Shown in pieces: positions 15,239 to 24,806 of a DNA stretch of 64,000 bases (its first letter is position 1; every line of letters begins with the position of its first letter). The notes beneath the pieces are model-generated. The model saw nothing but the letters and a program-made list of their open reading frames with translations, was not told the origin of the DNA and did no database searches. A program made the position numbers and the translations under genes. Origin of the DNA: Streptomyces rishiriensis (GTDB lineage: Bacteria; Actinomycetota; Actinomycetes; Streptomycetales; Streptomycetaceae); the NCBI RefSeq assembly GCF_030815485.1, contig NZ_JAUSWV010000002.1, positions 2,418,001-2,482,000 of the forward strand, given 5' to 3'.

Positions 15239-16492
15239 CTACACCGCCGCAGGGCGCAGTCTCGACGTGTCCTGCTCCGGCTTCTGCTTGCCGCCCGTCA
15301 GCGCGCTGCCCTCGGTCCACTTCTTCCAGTCCAGGTTCCAGTCGCCGAAGCCGTTGCCGAAGGTCTCCATCGTGTCGCCGTAGCTGTTGACGACCTGGAC
15401 GACGTCGCCCTGGCGGATGTTGTCGAAGAACCACTCGGCGTTGGACGTGCTCATGCCGGTGCAGCCGTGGCTGACGTTCGCGTACCCCTGGGAGCCCACG
15501 GACCAGGGAGCCGCGTGGACGTACTCGCCGCTCCAGGTGACGCGGGTGGCGTAGTACACGGGCAGGTCGTAGGACTCCGAGGAGCCCTCCGCGATGCCGA
15601 CGGTGGTGCCGCGCATCCGTACGAAGTACTCCTTGCCCAGGACGACCTTGACGCCGTTGCGGGTCTCGAAGCCGGGCTTGCCGGTGGTGACGGGGATCTG
15701 GTTGATCTCCTCGTTGTTCTTGAAGACCGTCATGGAGTGCGACGACGCGTCCGTGACGGCGATGACCCGGTCGCCGATCGTGAGCTTGAGCTCCTTCGCG
15801 GGACCGCCCCAGAGCCGGTCGCTGATCTTGATGCCGTCCAGGTTGCTGTGCACCCGCAGGGAGGTGTGGGCGGGCCAGTACTCCTGCGGCCGGTAGTGGA
15901 GTTCCTTGTCGTCCACCCAGTGCCAGCCGCCCTGCACGGACGGTGTCGAGTCGACCTTGAGGGCGCGTTCGACGACGGCCCGCTGGGCGGGGTCCTTGAT
16001 GGGCTGGTCCAGCTTGGCGGTGACCGGCTGGCCGACGCCGTACTCGCCCGCGTCGGGGCCGAACTCGACCCCGAGGCGCTTCTTCGAGGTGGGCTTGCCG
16101 GTGTCGAAGGTGAGCACCCGGCGGCCGGGGGCGCCGTCGTCGTCCTCGGTGCTCACCCGGACCGTGTAGTGGGCGTTCGCGGCCAGCGGCTCCGTGCTGT
16201 GCCAGCGGCTGCCGTCGGCGGCGAGTTCACCCGCCACGTAACGGCCCGTGCCGTCCACGGCGGTGACGTCCGTGATCCGGTCGTCGTCCTCCGCGGTGAC
16301 CTCCAGCGGCTTGTCCGGGTCGGACTTCTTCCCGTCGCCACCGAGGTTGTGGAGGGAGATCTGGTCCGTCGCGTCGTAGGGACGCGCGGAGAGCGGGTTG
16401 CCGTCCGAGCCGCAGGCGCTTGCGACCGCGCCCAGGGCGATCACCAGCAGGGTGCAGCCGACGACGGTGCGAGGGCGGGGTTCGTGGCTCAT
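15239..16492 (-). CDS. L,D-transpeptidase lipoprotein (YkuD, actinobacterial Ig-like type)
   Basis: 417 residues. A lipobox (VASAC, cysteine ~27) anchors it outside the membrane. One or two Ig-like domains (residues ~45-240) precede a YkuD catalytic domain with the signature SHGCTGMS near residue 340, containing the active-site cysteine, and the upstream histidine in EYVHAAPW. Enzymes of this build (like mycobacterial LdtMt2) make 3-3 crosslinks in peptidoglycan and are poorly inhibited by most penicillins. It ends convergently with the receiver-like gene. Its ATG at 16492 follows the ctaF terminator at 16571-16604. Confidence 0.93.
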   Translation of the reverse strand: MSHEPRPRTVVGCTLLVIALGAVASACGSDGNPLSARPYDATDQISLHNLGGDGKKSDPDKPLEVTAEDDDRITDVTAVDGTGRYVAGELAADGSRWHSTEPLAANAHYTVRVSTEDDDGAPGRRVLTFDTGKPTSKKRLGVEFGPDAGEYGVGQPVTAKLDQPIKDPAQRAVVERALKVDSTPSVQGGWHWVDDKELHYRPQEYWPAHTSLRVHSNLDGIKISDRLWGGPAKELKLTIGDRVIAVTDASSHSMTVFKNNEEINQIPVTTGKPGFETRNGVKVVLGKEYFVRMRGTTVGIAEGSSESYDLPVYYATRVTWSGEYVHAAPWSVGSQGYANVSHGCTGMSTSNAEWFFDNIRQGDVVQVVNSYGDTMETFGNGFGDWNLDWKKWTEGSALTGGKQKPEQDTSRLRPAAV

Positions 16493-16570
16493 GGCTTCAC
16501 GCTAGGGAGCCGCGTCGACCGCGGCGCGCTGAGTGACACGGACGGAGGAGCCTCGTTGGTGCAAAAGCGT

Positions 16571-16604
16571 GAGCCCGGACCCTCCTGACGGAGTGTCCGG
16601 GCTC
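16571..16604 (-). terminator. terminator after ctaF
   Basis: GAGCCCGGAC (16571-16580) pairs perfectly with GTCCGGGCTC (16595-16604), with an inner CTCC/GGAG stem in the loop. It starts 20 bases past the ctaF stop and ends the ctaC-ctaD-ctaF transcript. Confidence 0.75.
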
Positions 16605-16623
16605 GGGCTGCGCTCGGCGCGTG

Positions 16624-17022
16624 CTACTGGGTGCGGTTCTCACCGCGGTAGTACTCGAAGACCCAGCCCCACAGACCGATGAGGATCAGCGGCAGGGAGA
16701 AGTACAGCAGCCACCAGCCGACAGCGACCCCCAGGAAGGCCAGGGCGCCGCCGATGCCCAGCGACAGCGGCTGCCAGCTGTGCGGGCTGAAGAAGCCCAG
16801 CTCGCCGGCGTCGTCCGCGACGTCCGCCTCCTTGTTGTCCTGCGCACCCGCGTCGACCCGCCGGGCGGTGAAGCCCAGGTAGAAGCCGATCATGATGCAC
16901 AGGCCGAAGGCCAGGAAGAGGGCCGTGGTACCGGCCGGCTCCTTCGACCACACGCCATAGACGATCGCCATGACGAGGACGAAGACGCTCAGCCAGACGA
17001 ACATCTTGCCCTGGATCTTCAC
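16624..17022 (-). CDS. ctaF: actinobacterial cytochrome c oxidase subunit IV
   Basis: 132 residues from the GTG at 17022, which overlaps the ctaD stop (GTGA); GGAGG lies inside the end of ctaD. Four hydrophobic helices are arranged as two pairs around a charged loop ([19 protein letters not shown]). The [12 protein letters not shown] segment is typical of the actinobacterial subunit IV. It is a structural subunit of the aa3 oxidase, unrelated to the proteobacterial subunit IV. It is the last gene of the ctaC-ctaD-ctaF unit. Confidence 0.93.
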   Translation of the reverse strand: MKIQGKMFVWLSVFVLVMAIVYGVWSKEPAGTTALFLAFGLCIMIGFYLGFTARRVDAGAQDNKEADVADDAGELGFFSPHSWQPLSLGIGGALAFLGVAVGWWLLYFSLPLILIGLWGWVFEYYRGENRTQ

Positions 17023-18755
17023 TTGCCGGCCTCCTTGCTGCCCGAGATGGCACTGGCACCGTGGCCGTCGTGCTCCAACTGCTCGAGCGCGGCGATCTCG
17101 GGGTGGTGCAGGTCGAACGCCGGGGATTCGCTGCGGATCCGCGGCAGGGTGAGGAAGTTGTGACGCGGCGGCGGGCAGGAGGTCGCCCACTCCAGGGAGC
17201 GGCCGTAGCCCCACGGGTCGTCGACGCCGACCGGCTTGCCGTACTTGGCGGTCTTCCACACGTTGTAGAAGAACGGCAGGACGGACAGACCGAGGACGAA
17301 CGAGCTGATCGTCGAGATCGTGTTCAGGGCGGTGAAGCCGTCGGCGTTCAGGTAGTCCGCGTAACGACGCGGCATGCCCTCGGCGCCCAGCCAGTGCTGG
17401 ACCAGGAAGGTGCCGTGGAAGCCGACGAACAGCGTCCAGAAGGTGATCTTGCCGAGGCGCTCGTCGAGCATCTTGCCGGTGAACTTCGGCCACCAGAAGT
17501 GGAAGCCGGAGAACATCGCGAAGACGACGGTGCCGAAGACGACGTAGTGGAAGTGCGCCACCACGAAGTAGGAGTCGGACACGTGGAAGTCCATCGGCGG
17601 CGAGGCCAGGATGACGCCGGTCAGACCACCGAAGGTGAAGGTGATGAGGAAGCCCGTCGCCCACAGCATCGGTGTCTCGAAGGACAGGGAGCCCTTCCAC
17701 ATCGTTCCGATCCAGTTGAAGAACTTCACGCCCGTCGGGACGGCGATGAGGAACGTCATGAAGGAGAAGAACGGCAGCAGCACGCCACCCGTGACGTACA
17801 TGTGGTGCGCCCACACGGTCACCGAGAGACCGGCGATCGAGATGGTCGCGGCGATCAGACCCATGTAACCGAACATCGGCTTGCGGGAGAACACCGGGAT
17901 CACTTCGGAGATGATCCCGAAGAACGGCAAGGCGATGATGTACACCTCTGGATGGCCGAAGAACCAGAAGAGGTGCTGCCACAGCAACGCGCCGCCGTTG
18001 GCCGCGTCGAAGACATGGGCGCCGAACTTGCGGTCCGCCTCCAGGGCGAACAGGGCGGCCGCGAGGACCGGGAAGGCCAGCAGGACCAGGACACCGGTCA
18101 GCAGGACGTTCCAGGTGAAGATCGGCATCCGGAACATCGTCATGCCGGGCGCGCGCATGCAGATGATCGTGGTGATGAAGTTGACCGAGCCGAGGATGGT
18201 GCCGAAGCCGGAGAAGGCCAGACCCATGATCCACATGTCGGCGCCGATGCCCGGGCTGCGGACCGCGTCCGACAGCGGGGCGTAGGCGAACCAGCCGAAG
18301 TCGGCCGCACCCTGCGGGGTGAGGAAGCCGGCCACGGCGATCAGCGAGCCGAACAGGTAGAGCCAGTAGGCGAACATGTTCAGCCGCGGGAAGGCGACGT
18401 CCGGCGCGCCGATCTGGAGCGGCATGATCCAGTTCGTGAAGCCGGCGAACAGCGGCGTCGCGAACATCAGCAGCATGATCGTGCCGTGCATCGTGAACGC
18501 TTGGTTGAACTGTTCGTTCGACATGATCTGCAAGCCCGGACGGGCGAGCTCGGCGCGCATGAGGAGCGCCATGACGCCACCGATGCAGAAGAACGCGAAC
18601 GACGTGACCAGGTACAACGTACCGATGGTCTTGTGGTCGGTGGTCGTCAGCCACTTCACCACGACGTTGCCGGGCTGCTTGCGCCTGACCGGCAGCTCGT
18701 TCTCGTACGAGTCCTCAGCTGCGGAGGCACCCTGGGGTTCGTTGAGGATGCTCAC
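17019..18755 (-). CDS. ctaD: cytochrome c oxidase subunit I (aa3 type)
   Basis: 578 residues starting at the GTG at 18755, which overlaps the ctaC stop (GTGA). Twelve membrane helices carry the CuB/Tyr region GHPEVYI, the CuB histidines [10 protein letters not shown], and the haem ligands in [12 protein letters not shown] haem-a ligand is in [12 protein letters not shown]. The C-terminal ~60 residues are a hydrophilic tail. It reduces oxygen to water and pumps protons as the core of the bcc-aa3 supercomplex. Some Streptomyces carry more than one ctaD copy. This one sits with its full operon. Confidence 0.97.
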   Translation of the reverse strand: MSILNEPQGASAAEDSYENELPVRRKQPGNVVVKWLTTTDHKTIGTLYLVTSFAFFCIGGVMALLMRAELARPGLQIMSNEQFNQAFTMHGTIMLLMFATPLFAGFTNWIMPLQIGAPDVAFPRLNMFAYWLYLFGSLIAVAGFLTPQGAADFGWFAYAPLSDAVRSPGIGADMWIMGLAFSGFGTILGSVNFITTIICMRAPGMTMFRMPIFTWNVLLTGVLVLLAFPVLAAALFALEADRKFGAHVFDAANGGALLWQHLFWFFGHPEVYIIALPFFGIISEVIPVFSRKPMFGYMGLIAATISIAGLSVTVWAHHMYVTGGVLLPFFSFMTFLIAVPTGVKFFNWIGTMWKGSLSFETPMLWATGFLITFTFGGLTGVILASPPMDFHVSDSYFVVAHFHYVVFGTVVFAMFSGFHFWWPKFTGKMLDERLGKITFWTLFVGFHGTFLVQHWLGAEGMPRRYADYLNADGFTALNTISTISSFVLGLSVLPFFYNVWKTAKYGKPVGVDDPWGYGRSLEWATSCPPPRHNFLTLPRIRSESPAFDLHHPEIAALEQLEHDGHGASAISGSKEAGK

Positions 18756-19711
18756 AGGTTGTTCGTCTCCCGGTTCTTCTCGTGGCTCGTCTGCTCGATG
18801 CCCGCGGGAACGTAACCGGTCTGCCCCTTCTTCACGAGGTCCTTGAGGTGCTGCTCGTAGCGCTCCTGGGAGACGACCTTCACGTTGAAGAGCATCCGGG
18901 AGTGGTCGACGCCGCAGAGCTCGGCGCACTTACCCAGGTAGGTGCCCTCCTTGTTGGGGGTCACCTGGAAGGAGTTGGTGTGGCCCGGGATGACGTCCTG
19001 CTTCATCAGGAACGGCACCACCCAGAAGGAGTGGATGACGTCTCGGGAGGTGAGGACGAAGCGGACCGTCTTGCCCTCGGGGAGCCAGAGGGTCGGGCCG
19101 GGGTTGTTGGTCTGCGGGTTCCGCTCACCGGGGGTGCCGCAGGTGTAGACGCCGCCGGCGTTGTCGGGGAAGTCCGTCTTGAACCGGTCCGGGATCGCGG
19201 CCAGGTTCTTGTCGGTCTTCGCGTTCCCGTCGGAACCGTCGACGTTCTCGATGTAGTTGAAGCACCAGCTCCACTGGAAGCCGACCACGTTGACCGTGAC
19301 GTCGGGCTTCTTGTCGAGACTCAGCAGCTTCGACTCGTCACGGGCCGTGAAGTAGAACAGCACTGAGACGATGATGATCGGAACCACCGTGTACAGCGCC
19401 TCGATGGGCATGTTGTACCGGGTCTGCGGAGGAACTTCGACCTTTGTGCGGCTGCGCCGGTGGAAGAAAGCACTCCACAGGATCAGGCCCCACACCAGCA
19501 CGCCGGTGGCCAGCGCGGCTGCCCAGGAGCCCTGCCACAGGGAGAGGATCCGCGGAGCCTCTTCTGTGACCGGGGTGGGCATACCAAGGCGGGGGAAGTC
19601 CTTGTATGTGCAACCGGTGGCGGTCACCAGGACCAGGCCCGCGGTCATTGCCTGGAGCAGCTTCCGCCGCATCGGGCGCCGCGGCGAGCGGTCGGAGCCG
19701 TTGGGACTCAC
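18752..19711 (-). CDS. ctaC: cytochrome c oxidase subunit II
   Basis: 319 residues from the GTG at 19711 with GGGAAGG six bases upstream; longer in-frame extensions are Arg-rich and unlikely. A lipobox TATGC gives a lipid-anchored N-terminus, followed by two membrane helices (~residues 55-80 and 100-120). The CuA domain has the ligand set [16 protein letters not shown] (Cys-Glu-Cys-His-Met). Inserted loops such as the one with [12 protein letters not shown] are typical of actinobacterial CtaC. It receives electrons from QcrC. It heads the ctaC-ctaD-ctaF operon, with an inverted repeat in its upstream region. Confidence 0.96.
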   Translation of the reverse strand: MSPNGSDRSPRRPMRRKLLQAMTAGLVLVTATGCTYKDFPRLGMPTPVTEEAPRILSLWQGSWAAALATGVLVWGLILWSAFFHRRSRTKVEVPPQTRYNMPIEALYTVVPIIIVSVLFYFTARDESKLLSLDKKPDVTVNVVGFQWSWCFNYIENVDGSDGNAKTDKNLAAIPDRFKTDFPDNAGGVYTCGTPGERNPQTNNPGPTLWLPEGKTVRFVLTSRDVIHSFWVVPFLMKQDVIPGHTNSFQVTPNKEGTYLGKCAELCGVDHSRMLFNVKVVSQERYEQHLKDLVKKGQTGYVPAGIEQTSHEKNRETNNL

Positions 19712-19794
19712 GTAGCGCCTTCCCGAGAGTCTCGCCCGCGCGGTTGGCTGCGGCCTGCCTTCTCGCGGGTCGGTCGCCGCCCTGCGTCGGGCAG

Positions 19795-19823
19795 GGGTTT
19801 GGATGTTTATGCGGACCAAACCC
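19795..19823. promoter_or_regulatory. inverted repeat upstream of ctaC
   Basis: GGGTTTGG (19795-19802) and CCAAACCC (19816-19823) are perfect eight-base arms separated by an AT-rich 13 bases (atgtttatgcgga). It lies 84-112 bases ahead of the ctaC GTG. The central AT-rich part may contain the -10 region on the minus strand, so a regulator bound here would control the oxidase operon. Confidence 0.4.
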
Positions 19824-19939
19824 TAGCCGACGCCCTCCGGGGGTTCGCGGGGAGGGTGGCATACGCGCCGCGGGTCACCCCGAAGGGGTGGGGAGGGGCG
19901 CCTAATAGGTCGTCAATGCGGGTTGTGTGGCGACTCCGG

Positions 19940-19981
19940 GCCGGTGGGGGCCGTTCGCGCGGATCCCCGCGCCCCTTCACG
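19940..19981. repeat. Streptomyces-type interspersed repeat (divergent copy)
   Basis: The segment around ttcgcgcggatccccgcgcc resembles, from memory, a very common Streptomyces extragenic repeat built around CGCGCAGTTCCCCGCGCCCC. A better copy is at 48241-48276. It lies in the ctaC/desulfurase intergenic region and has no evident coding role. Confidence 0.45.
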
Positions 19982-19995
19982 GCGTCCGCGGGTTC

Positions 19996-20001
19996 TAACG
20001 T
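19996..20001 (+). promoter_or_regulatory. -10 box of a leaderless transcript for the desulfurase-TusA gene
   Basis: TAACGT ends seven bases ahead of the GTG at 20008, the spacing expected if transcription starts at the start codon. No ribosome site is present, which supports leaderless translation. Confidence 0.5.
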
Positions 20002-20007
20002 TGGGGT

Positions 20008-21390
20008 GTGTCCTACTTCGACGCCGCATCCGCCGCCCCCCTGCATCCCGTGGCCCGCCAGGCCCTGTTGGCCTCGCTCGACGAGGGGTGGGCCGATCCC
20101 GCTCGGCTGTACCGGGAGGGGCGGCGGGCGCGGATGCTGCTGGACGCCGCCCGGGAGGCGGCCGCCGAGGCGGTGGGCTGCCGTCCGGACGAGCTGGTCT
20201 TCACCTCTTCCGGGACGCGGGCCGTGCACACCGGGATCGCGGGCGCGCTGGCCGGGCGCCGACGGGTCGGGCGTCACCTGATCGTGTCAGCCGTCGAACA
20301 CTCCTCGGTACTCCATTCGGCAGAGGCGTTCGAGGCGGAGGGCGGGGCGGTGACCCGGGTGCCGGTGGTCAGGACCGGTGCGGTCACCGTCGAGTCGTAC
20401 GGCGACGCCCTGCGGTCCGACACCGCGCTGGCCTGTCTCCAGTCGGCCAACCACGAGGTGGGCACCGAGCAGCCGGTGGCGGCCGTGGCCGAGCTGTGCC
20501 GGGAGGCGGGGGTGCCGCTACTGGTGGACGCGGCGCAGTCGCTCGGCTGGGGGCCGGTGGCGGGACCCTGGTCGGTACTGGCGGCGAGCGCGCACAAGTG
20601 GGGCGGGCCGTCCGGGGTGGGGGTCCTGGCGGTGCGCAAGGGGGTGCGGTTCGCCGTCCGGGGGCCGGTGGACGAGCGGGAGTCGGGGCGCGCGGCCGGG
20701 TTCGAGAACATTCCGGCGATCGTGGCCGCGGCGGCCTCCCTGCGGGCGGTGCGGGCGGAGGCGGCGGCCGAGGCGGTACGGCTGCGCGAGCTGACGGCGC
20801 GGATCCGCGAGCGGGTGGCGGCCGTCGTGCCGGATGTGGAGGTCGTCGGGGACCCGCGGCGGCGGCTGCCGGGGATCGTCACCTTCTCCTGCCTGTACGT
20901 CGACGGGGAGGCGCTGCTGCACGAGCTGGACCGGGAGGGGTTCTCCGTCTCCTCCGGGTCGTCCTGCACCAGCAGCACGCTGACGCCCAGCCATGTGCTG
21001 AAGGCGATGGGGGTGCTGAGTGAGGGAAACGTGCGGGTTTCGTTGCCGGCGGGGGTCGCCGGGGAGGACGTCGAGCGGTTCCTCGCCGTGCTGCCGGGGG
21101 CGGTGGCGGGGGTGCGGGAGAAGCTCGGGGCGCCCGTCGCGGTGGCCGCTGCCGGGGTGCGCGGCGACGCGCTGGTGGTGGACGCGCTGGGCAAGCGGTG
21201 TCCGATTCCCGTCATCGAGCTGGCGAAGGTCATCGGGGAGGTGCCGGTCGGGGGCACGGTGCGGGTGCTGTCCGACGACGAGGCGGCCCGCCTGGACATC
21301 CCCGCATGGTGCGAGATGCGGGAACAGGAGTACGTCGGTGAGGAGCCGGCGGACCGGGGCTCGGCCTATGTGGTCCGCCGGCTCTCCTGA
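20008..21390 (+). CDS. cysteine desulfurase fused to a TusA sulfur-carrier domain
   Basis: 460 residues in two parts. Residues 1-~370 form a NifS/IscS-type enzyme: THS-like FTSSGTRAVH, PLP lysine in AASAHKWGGPSG, and the mobile-loop cysteine in SSGSSCTSSTL. Residues ~385-460 are a TusA/SirA-like domain with the sulfur-accepting cysteine in KRCPIPVIELAK. The fusion would pass persulfide from the desulfurase directly to its own carrier, for thiolation or Fe-S supply. In most bacteria these are separate proteins. The GTG start has a leaderless-type promoter. Nearby ErpA-like and NadA genes fit a sulfur/Fe-S role. Confidence 0.92.
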   Translation: MSYFDAASAAPLHPVARQALLASLDEGWADPARLYREGRRARMLLDAAREAAAEAVGCRPDELVFTSSGTRAVHTGIAGALAGRRRVGRHLIVSAVEHSSVLHSAEAFEAEGGAVTRVPVVRTGAVTVESYGDALRSDTALACLQSANHEVGTEQPVAAVAELCREAGVPLLVDAAQSLGWGPVAGPWSVLAASAHKWGGPSGVGVLAVRKGVRFAVRGPVDERESGRAAGFENIPAIVAAAASLRAVRAEAAAEAVRLRELTARIRERVAAVVPDVEVVGDPRRRLPGIVTFSCLYVDGEALLHELDREGFSVSSGSSCTSSTLTPSHVLKAMGVLSEGNVRVSLPAGVAGEDVERFLAVLPGAVAGVREKLGAPVAVAAAGVRGDALVVDALGKRCPIPVIELAKVIGEVPVGGTVRVLSDDEAARLDIPAWCEMREQEYVGEEPADRGSAYVVRRLS

Positions 21391-21391
21391 G

Positions 21392-22366
21392 TCACGCCAG
21401 GTGCTTGCGGACCTCGGTGGCGGCCTCGTCGCCGTAGGCCTTCGTGAAACGGTCCATGAAGTGGGCGCGGCGCAGCCGGTACTCCTGGGTGCCGACCGTC
21501 TCGATCACGAGGGTGGCGAGCATGCAGCCGATCTGCGCGGCGCGCTCGTGGGAGACGCCCCAGGCCAGGCCGGAGAGGAAGCCGGCGCGGAAGGCGTCAC
21601 CGACGCCCGTGGGCTCGACCTTGGCCTCCTCCTCCGGGCAGCCGACCTCGATCGGGTCCTCGCCGGCCCGCTCGATCCGGACGCCGCGCGAGCCGAGGGT
21701 GGTGACGCGGTGGCCGACCTTGGAGAGGATCTCGGCGTCCGTCCAGCCCGTCTTGGACTCGATGAGGCCCTTCTCGTACTCGTTGGAGAACAGGTACGTC
21801 GCGCCCTCCAGCAGTATCCGGATCTCGTCACCGTTCATCCGGGCGATCTGCTGGGAGAAGTCGGCCGCGAAGGGGATCGAGCGGGACCGGCACTCCTCCG
21901 TGTGGCGGAGCATCGCCTCCGGGTCGTCGGCGCCGATCAGGACCAGGTCCAGGCCGCCCACACGGTCGGCGACGGTCTTCAGCTCGATGAGCCGGGCCTC
22001 GCTCATCGCGCCGGTGTAGAAGGAGCCGATCTGGTTGTGGTCGGAGTCGGTGGTGCACACGAAGCGGGCCGTGTGCAGGGTCTCGGAGATACGGACCGAC
22101 CCGGTGTCGACGCCGTGCCGGTCCAGCCAGGCCCGGTACTCGTCGAAGTCCGCGCCCGCGGCGCCGACCAGGATCGGGCGGGTCCCCAGCTGGCCCATGC
22201 CGAAGGCGATGTTCGCGCCCACGCCGCCCCGGCGCACGTCCAGGTTGTCGACCAGGAAGGAGAGCGAGACCGTGTGCAGCTGGTCCGCGACGAGCTGGTC
22301 GGCGAAGCGGCCGGGGAACGTCATGAGGTGGTCGGTGGCGATGGAGCCGGTGACTGCGATGCGCAC
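21392..22366 (-). CDS. PfkB-family sugar/nucleoside kinase, adenosine-kinase-like
   Basis: 324 residues. PfkB signatures are present: DNLDVRRGGVGANIAFGMGQLG near the start and EPTGVGDAFRAGFLSG near residue 255, containing the catalytic aspartate. The sequence and its position near ctaC and an A-type Fe-S protein recall mycobacterial Rv2202c, an adenosine kinase, so phosphorylation of adenosine to AMP is plausible. Ribokinase-type activity cannot be excluded. Its stop lies within two bases of the convergent desulfurase gene's stop. Confidence 0.85.
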   Translation of the reverse strand: MRIAVTGSIATDHLMTFPGRFADQLVADQLHTVSLSFLVDNLDVRRGGVGANIAFGMGQLGTRPILVGAAGADFDEYRAWLDRHGVDTGSVRISETLHTARFVCTTDSDHNQIGSFYTGAMSEARLIELKTVADRVGGLDLVLIGADDPEAMLRHTEECRSRSIPFAADFSQQIARMNGDEIRILLEGATYLFSNEYEKGLIESKTGWTDAEILSKVGHRVTTLGSRGVRIERAGEDPIEVGCPEEEAKVEPTGVGDAFRAGFLSGLAWGVSHERAAQIGCMLATLVIETVGTQEYRLRRAHFMDRFTKAYGDEAATEVRKHLA

Positions 22367-22495
22367 GGCGTGGACTCTCCTGAGGGGAGGCGGATTGACA
22401 GTTCACGCTACCCGGTGGACCCGCGCCACTGAAGCAGCCGAAACTACCCGATAGTAGATCTTTCTTCGCGGGCTCCGCGTACATACGGTTCGGCT

Positions 22496-22723
22496 ATGAC
22501 GAACCTCAAGGTCCACGCCCCCGCTCCGTCCGACCTCGACGGCGATCTGGCCTCGCTGCGGGGCGACGGCGCCCGGACGGCTCAGCACTGGGCCGCCCCG
22601 GAGAAGATCGCTTCCCTTCCGGTCTCCCCGTCACTCATCATCGGCGTGACCGTCCCGGCGGCATCGGCACGCCTGCTGGAGGCTATGCCGGATTACGGCA
22701 ACTGGAGCGACCCGCGGGGGTGA
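22496..22723 (+). CDS. small hypothetical protein
   Basis: 75 residues with no signal peptide, membrane helix or recognised motif. Codon third positions are GC-rich, as in real genes here, which is the main support. No ribosome site is seen before the ATG at 22496, so it may be leaderless. It lies between the divergent kinase gene and the anchored surface protein gene. Function unknown. Confidence 0.5.
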   Translation: MTNLKVHAPAPSDLDGDLASLRGDGARTAQHWAAPEKIASLPVSPSLIIGVTVPAASARLLEAMPDYGNWSDPRG

Positions 22724-22846
22724 TCCCTCGATTTCCTTCGGTACGGCGCCCGGAAGGGAACCGTGCGCTCCCCCGCCGCGTCCCATCGCCGTCCCCCGTA
22801 AAGGGGATATGAGGTACGCCAACAGGGCAGCCGAAGGAGCGATGCG

Positions 22847-24775
22847 GTGAACACCGAGCGACCCGAGAACGACGACGCCGCGCGCGAGCCGGAGAAGACG
22901 GGTTCGGAGACGGCCGAGGTCAGGGCCGAGAAGGCCGAGATCCAGGAGGCCGAGATCCAGGACGCGCGGGCCGAGGACGCGCGGGCCGAGGACGCGCAGG
23001 CGGAGGACGCGCGGGCCGAGGACGCGCAGGCCGAGGAGACCGGCGCAGAGGAAGAGGCCGACGTTCCCGGCACTCCCGCCGGTACCGCGACCGGGCCTGT
23101 CGCCGGTACCGAGGCCGGGGCTGCCGCCGGTTCTGAGACCGGCACGCCCGCCGATACCGAGACCGGCACGCCCGCCGGTACCGACGCCGGCACGCCCGTC
23201 GGTTCCGCGGCCCGCCCCCTCGGCGACGCCGGTCTGCGGGCCGCCGGGGCCGACGCGGGCGAGGCGGCCGCCGTTTCCGGTTCCGCTGCTGACGAGCACG
23301 TCGTCGGGCCGGTGGCCGGTGACGCGCCCCCGGCCGGTCCCCGCCGCCGCTCCCCCGTGCTCATCGCCTCCGTGGCCGCCGCCGTGCTGCTGGTGGGCGG
23401 GGGTGGGGCTTACCTGACCTCCAGTGCGGTCGGCGGCTCCGGCGGGGGCACCGGCTCGGGGTCTCCGTCCGGCGACGGCACTCCCGCGGCGCTGCTCCTG
23501 GACGACCTCTCCGGGGGTACGGGTACCCCCGAGGGCGGTACGAGCGGCATCGCGCCCGGTGAGCCGAACCCCTACGGGGTGACCTACCAGGCCGACGGCC
23601 CCCTTCCCGACGGTCCCGGCTCCGCGCCGGTGTACTGGGCGAAGGGCGAGGTCACACAGGACGAGGTGGCCCGGCTGGCGAAGGCGCTGGGCGCCGAGGG
23701 GACGCCGGTCGTCGACGGCGAGGCCTGGAAGGTCGGCTCCGGGAACGACGGTTCGGGCCCGGTGCTGCGGGTGAACCGGCAGGCGCCGGGGATGTGGACG
23801 TTCACCCGGTACGCGCCCGGCACCGACAACTGCACGGCCTTCACCGACAAGTGCACCGCGACTCCCCCGGCCGGGTCCGGCGCCCCGGTGAGCGAGGCGG
23901 CCGCGAAGAAGGCGGCGGCGCCGGTCCTGAAGGCGGTCGGACAGGACGGCGCGCGGGTGGACGCGAGCCAGGTCATGGGGAGTTCGCGGGTGGTCAACGC
24001 CGACCCGGTCTTCGGTGGGCTGCCCTCCTACGGCTGGACGACCGGGATCAGCGTCGACGCCCAGGGCGAGGTGGTCGGCGGGAACGGGCAGCTGGAGACG
24101 CCGGTGAAGGGTGACACGTACCCCTTGCTGAGCGCGCGGGAAGCGCTGGACGCGTTGAACGCGGCGCCGGGCACGGACCACCGGATGGGCATCGGCGGCT
24201 GCGCCAGTCCGGTGCCGCTGAAGGACCGGCTGGAGAGTCCGTGCGGCGCGTCGACGACCGCCCCCGGAACGCAGACGGCCACGGTCGAGGACGCGGTGCT
24301 CGGGCTCGCCCCGCACACCTCGGACGGGCGGCAGGTGCTCGTGCCGTCCTGGCTGTTCGACGTGCGGGCCGCCGGGGTCGCGGGCGGCTACACGGTGACA
24401 CAGCCGGCCGTCGAACCGGCGTACCTGAAGTCCGCCACCACGCCCACGCCCACGCCGACCGGGACACCGACGGCGTCCTCCGGGACGCGGGACGTGAAGG
24501 TCGACGGGTACACGGTCGAGGGCGACGAGCTGGTCGTGAGCTTCACCGGCGGGGTGTGCGGCGACTACAAGGCCACGGCGACCGAGAGCGGCGACGAGGT
24601 GAAGGTCACCGTGACGGAGACGCCCTGGAAGGGCAAGGTCTGCATCCTGATCGCCGAGGAGTACCACCAGACCGTGCACCTGGACGAGTCACTGGGCAGC
24701 CGCAAGGTCGTCGGGTCGGACGGCGGCGCCATCCCGTTGGAGAAGGCGGGCGCGCGGCTCCCGAAGGTCCGGTAG
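22847..24775 (+). CDS. membrane-anchored surface protein with acidic repeat N-terminus
   Basis: 642 residues from the GTG at 22847, which has AAGGAG seven bases upstream. Residues 1-165 are acidic and low-complexity, with five DARAE-type units (residues ~39-63) and then Gly/Thr/Ala-rich repeats. One helix (SPVLIASVAAAVLLVGGGGAY, ~172-192) follows three arginines, so the C-terminal ~430 residues should lie outside. That part is globular-looking with paired cysteines (NCTAFTDKCT, GGCASPV...SPCGAS, GGVCGDY) and a Thr/Pro linker near residue 540. I do not recognise a catalytic motif. Confidence 0.85.
   Translation: MNTERPENDDAAREPEKTGSETAEVRAEKAEIQEAEIQDARAEDARAEDAQAEDARAEDAQAEETGAEEEADVPGTPAGTATGPVAGTEAGAAAGSETGTPADTETGTPAGTDAGTPVGSAARPLGDAGLRAAGADAGEAAAVSGSAADEHVVGPVAGDAPPAGPRRRSPVLIASVAAAVLLVGGGGAYLTSSAVGGSGGGTGSGSPSGDGTPAALLLDDLSGGTGTPEGGTSGIAPGEPNPYGVTYQADGPLPDGPGSAPVYWAKGEVTQDEVARLAKALGAEGTPVVDGEAWKVGSGNDGSGPVLRVNRQAPGMWTFTRYAPGTDNCTAFTDKCTATPPAGSGAPVSEAAAKKAAAPVLKAVGQDGARVDASQVMGSSRVVNADPVFGGLPSYGWTTGISVDAQGEVVGGNGQLETPVKGDTYPLLSAREALDALNAAPGTDHRMGIGGCASPVPLKDRLESPCGASTTAPGTQTATVEDAVLGLAPHTSDGRQVLVPSWLFDVRAAGVAGGYTVTQPAVEPAYLKSATTPTPTPTGTPTASSGTRDVKVDGYTVEGDELVVSFTGGVCGDYKATATESGDEVKVTVTETPWKGKVCILIAEEYHQTVHLDESLGSRKVVGSDGGAIPLEKAGARLPKVR
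22961..23035 (+). repeat. five tandem 15-bp repeats in the surface-protein gene
   Basis: Five in-frame copies of gacgcgcgggccgag (with c/g-to-a/g changes in copies 3 and 5) encode DARAE/DAQAE. The unit is a multiple of three, so copy-number change would alter length without a frameshift. Confidence 0.85.
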
Positions 24776-24806
24776 CGCCCGGCGGCGGTTCGCGCGGGGC
24801 GAACGA

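Noticed and set aside
17061..18815. A 584-residue open frame antisense to ctaD
   Set aside because: It mirrors the codon bias of ctaD, has no family motif, and no ribosome site or promoter is seen.
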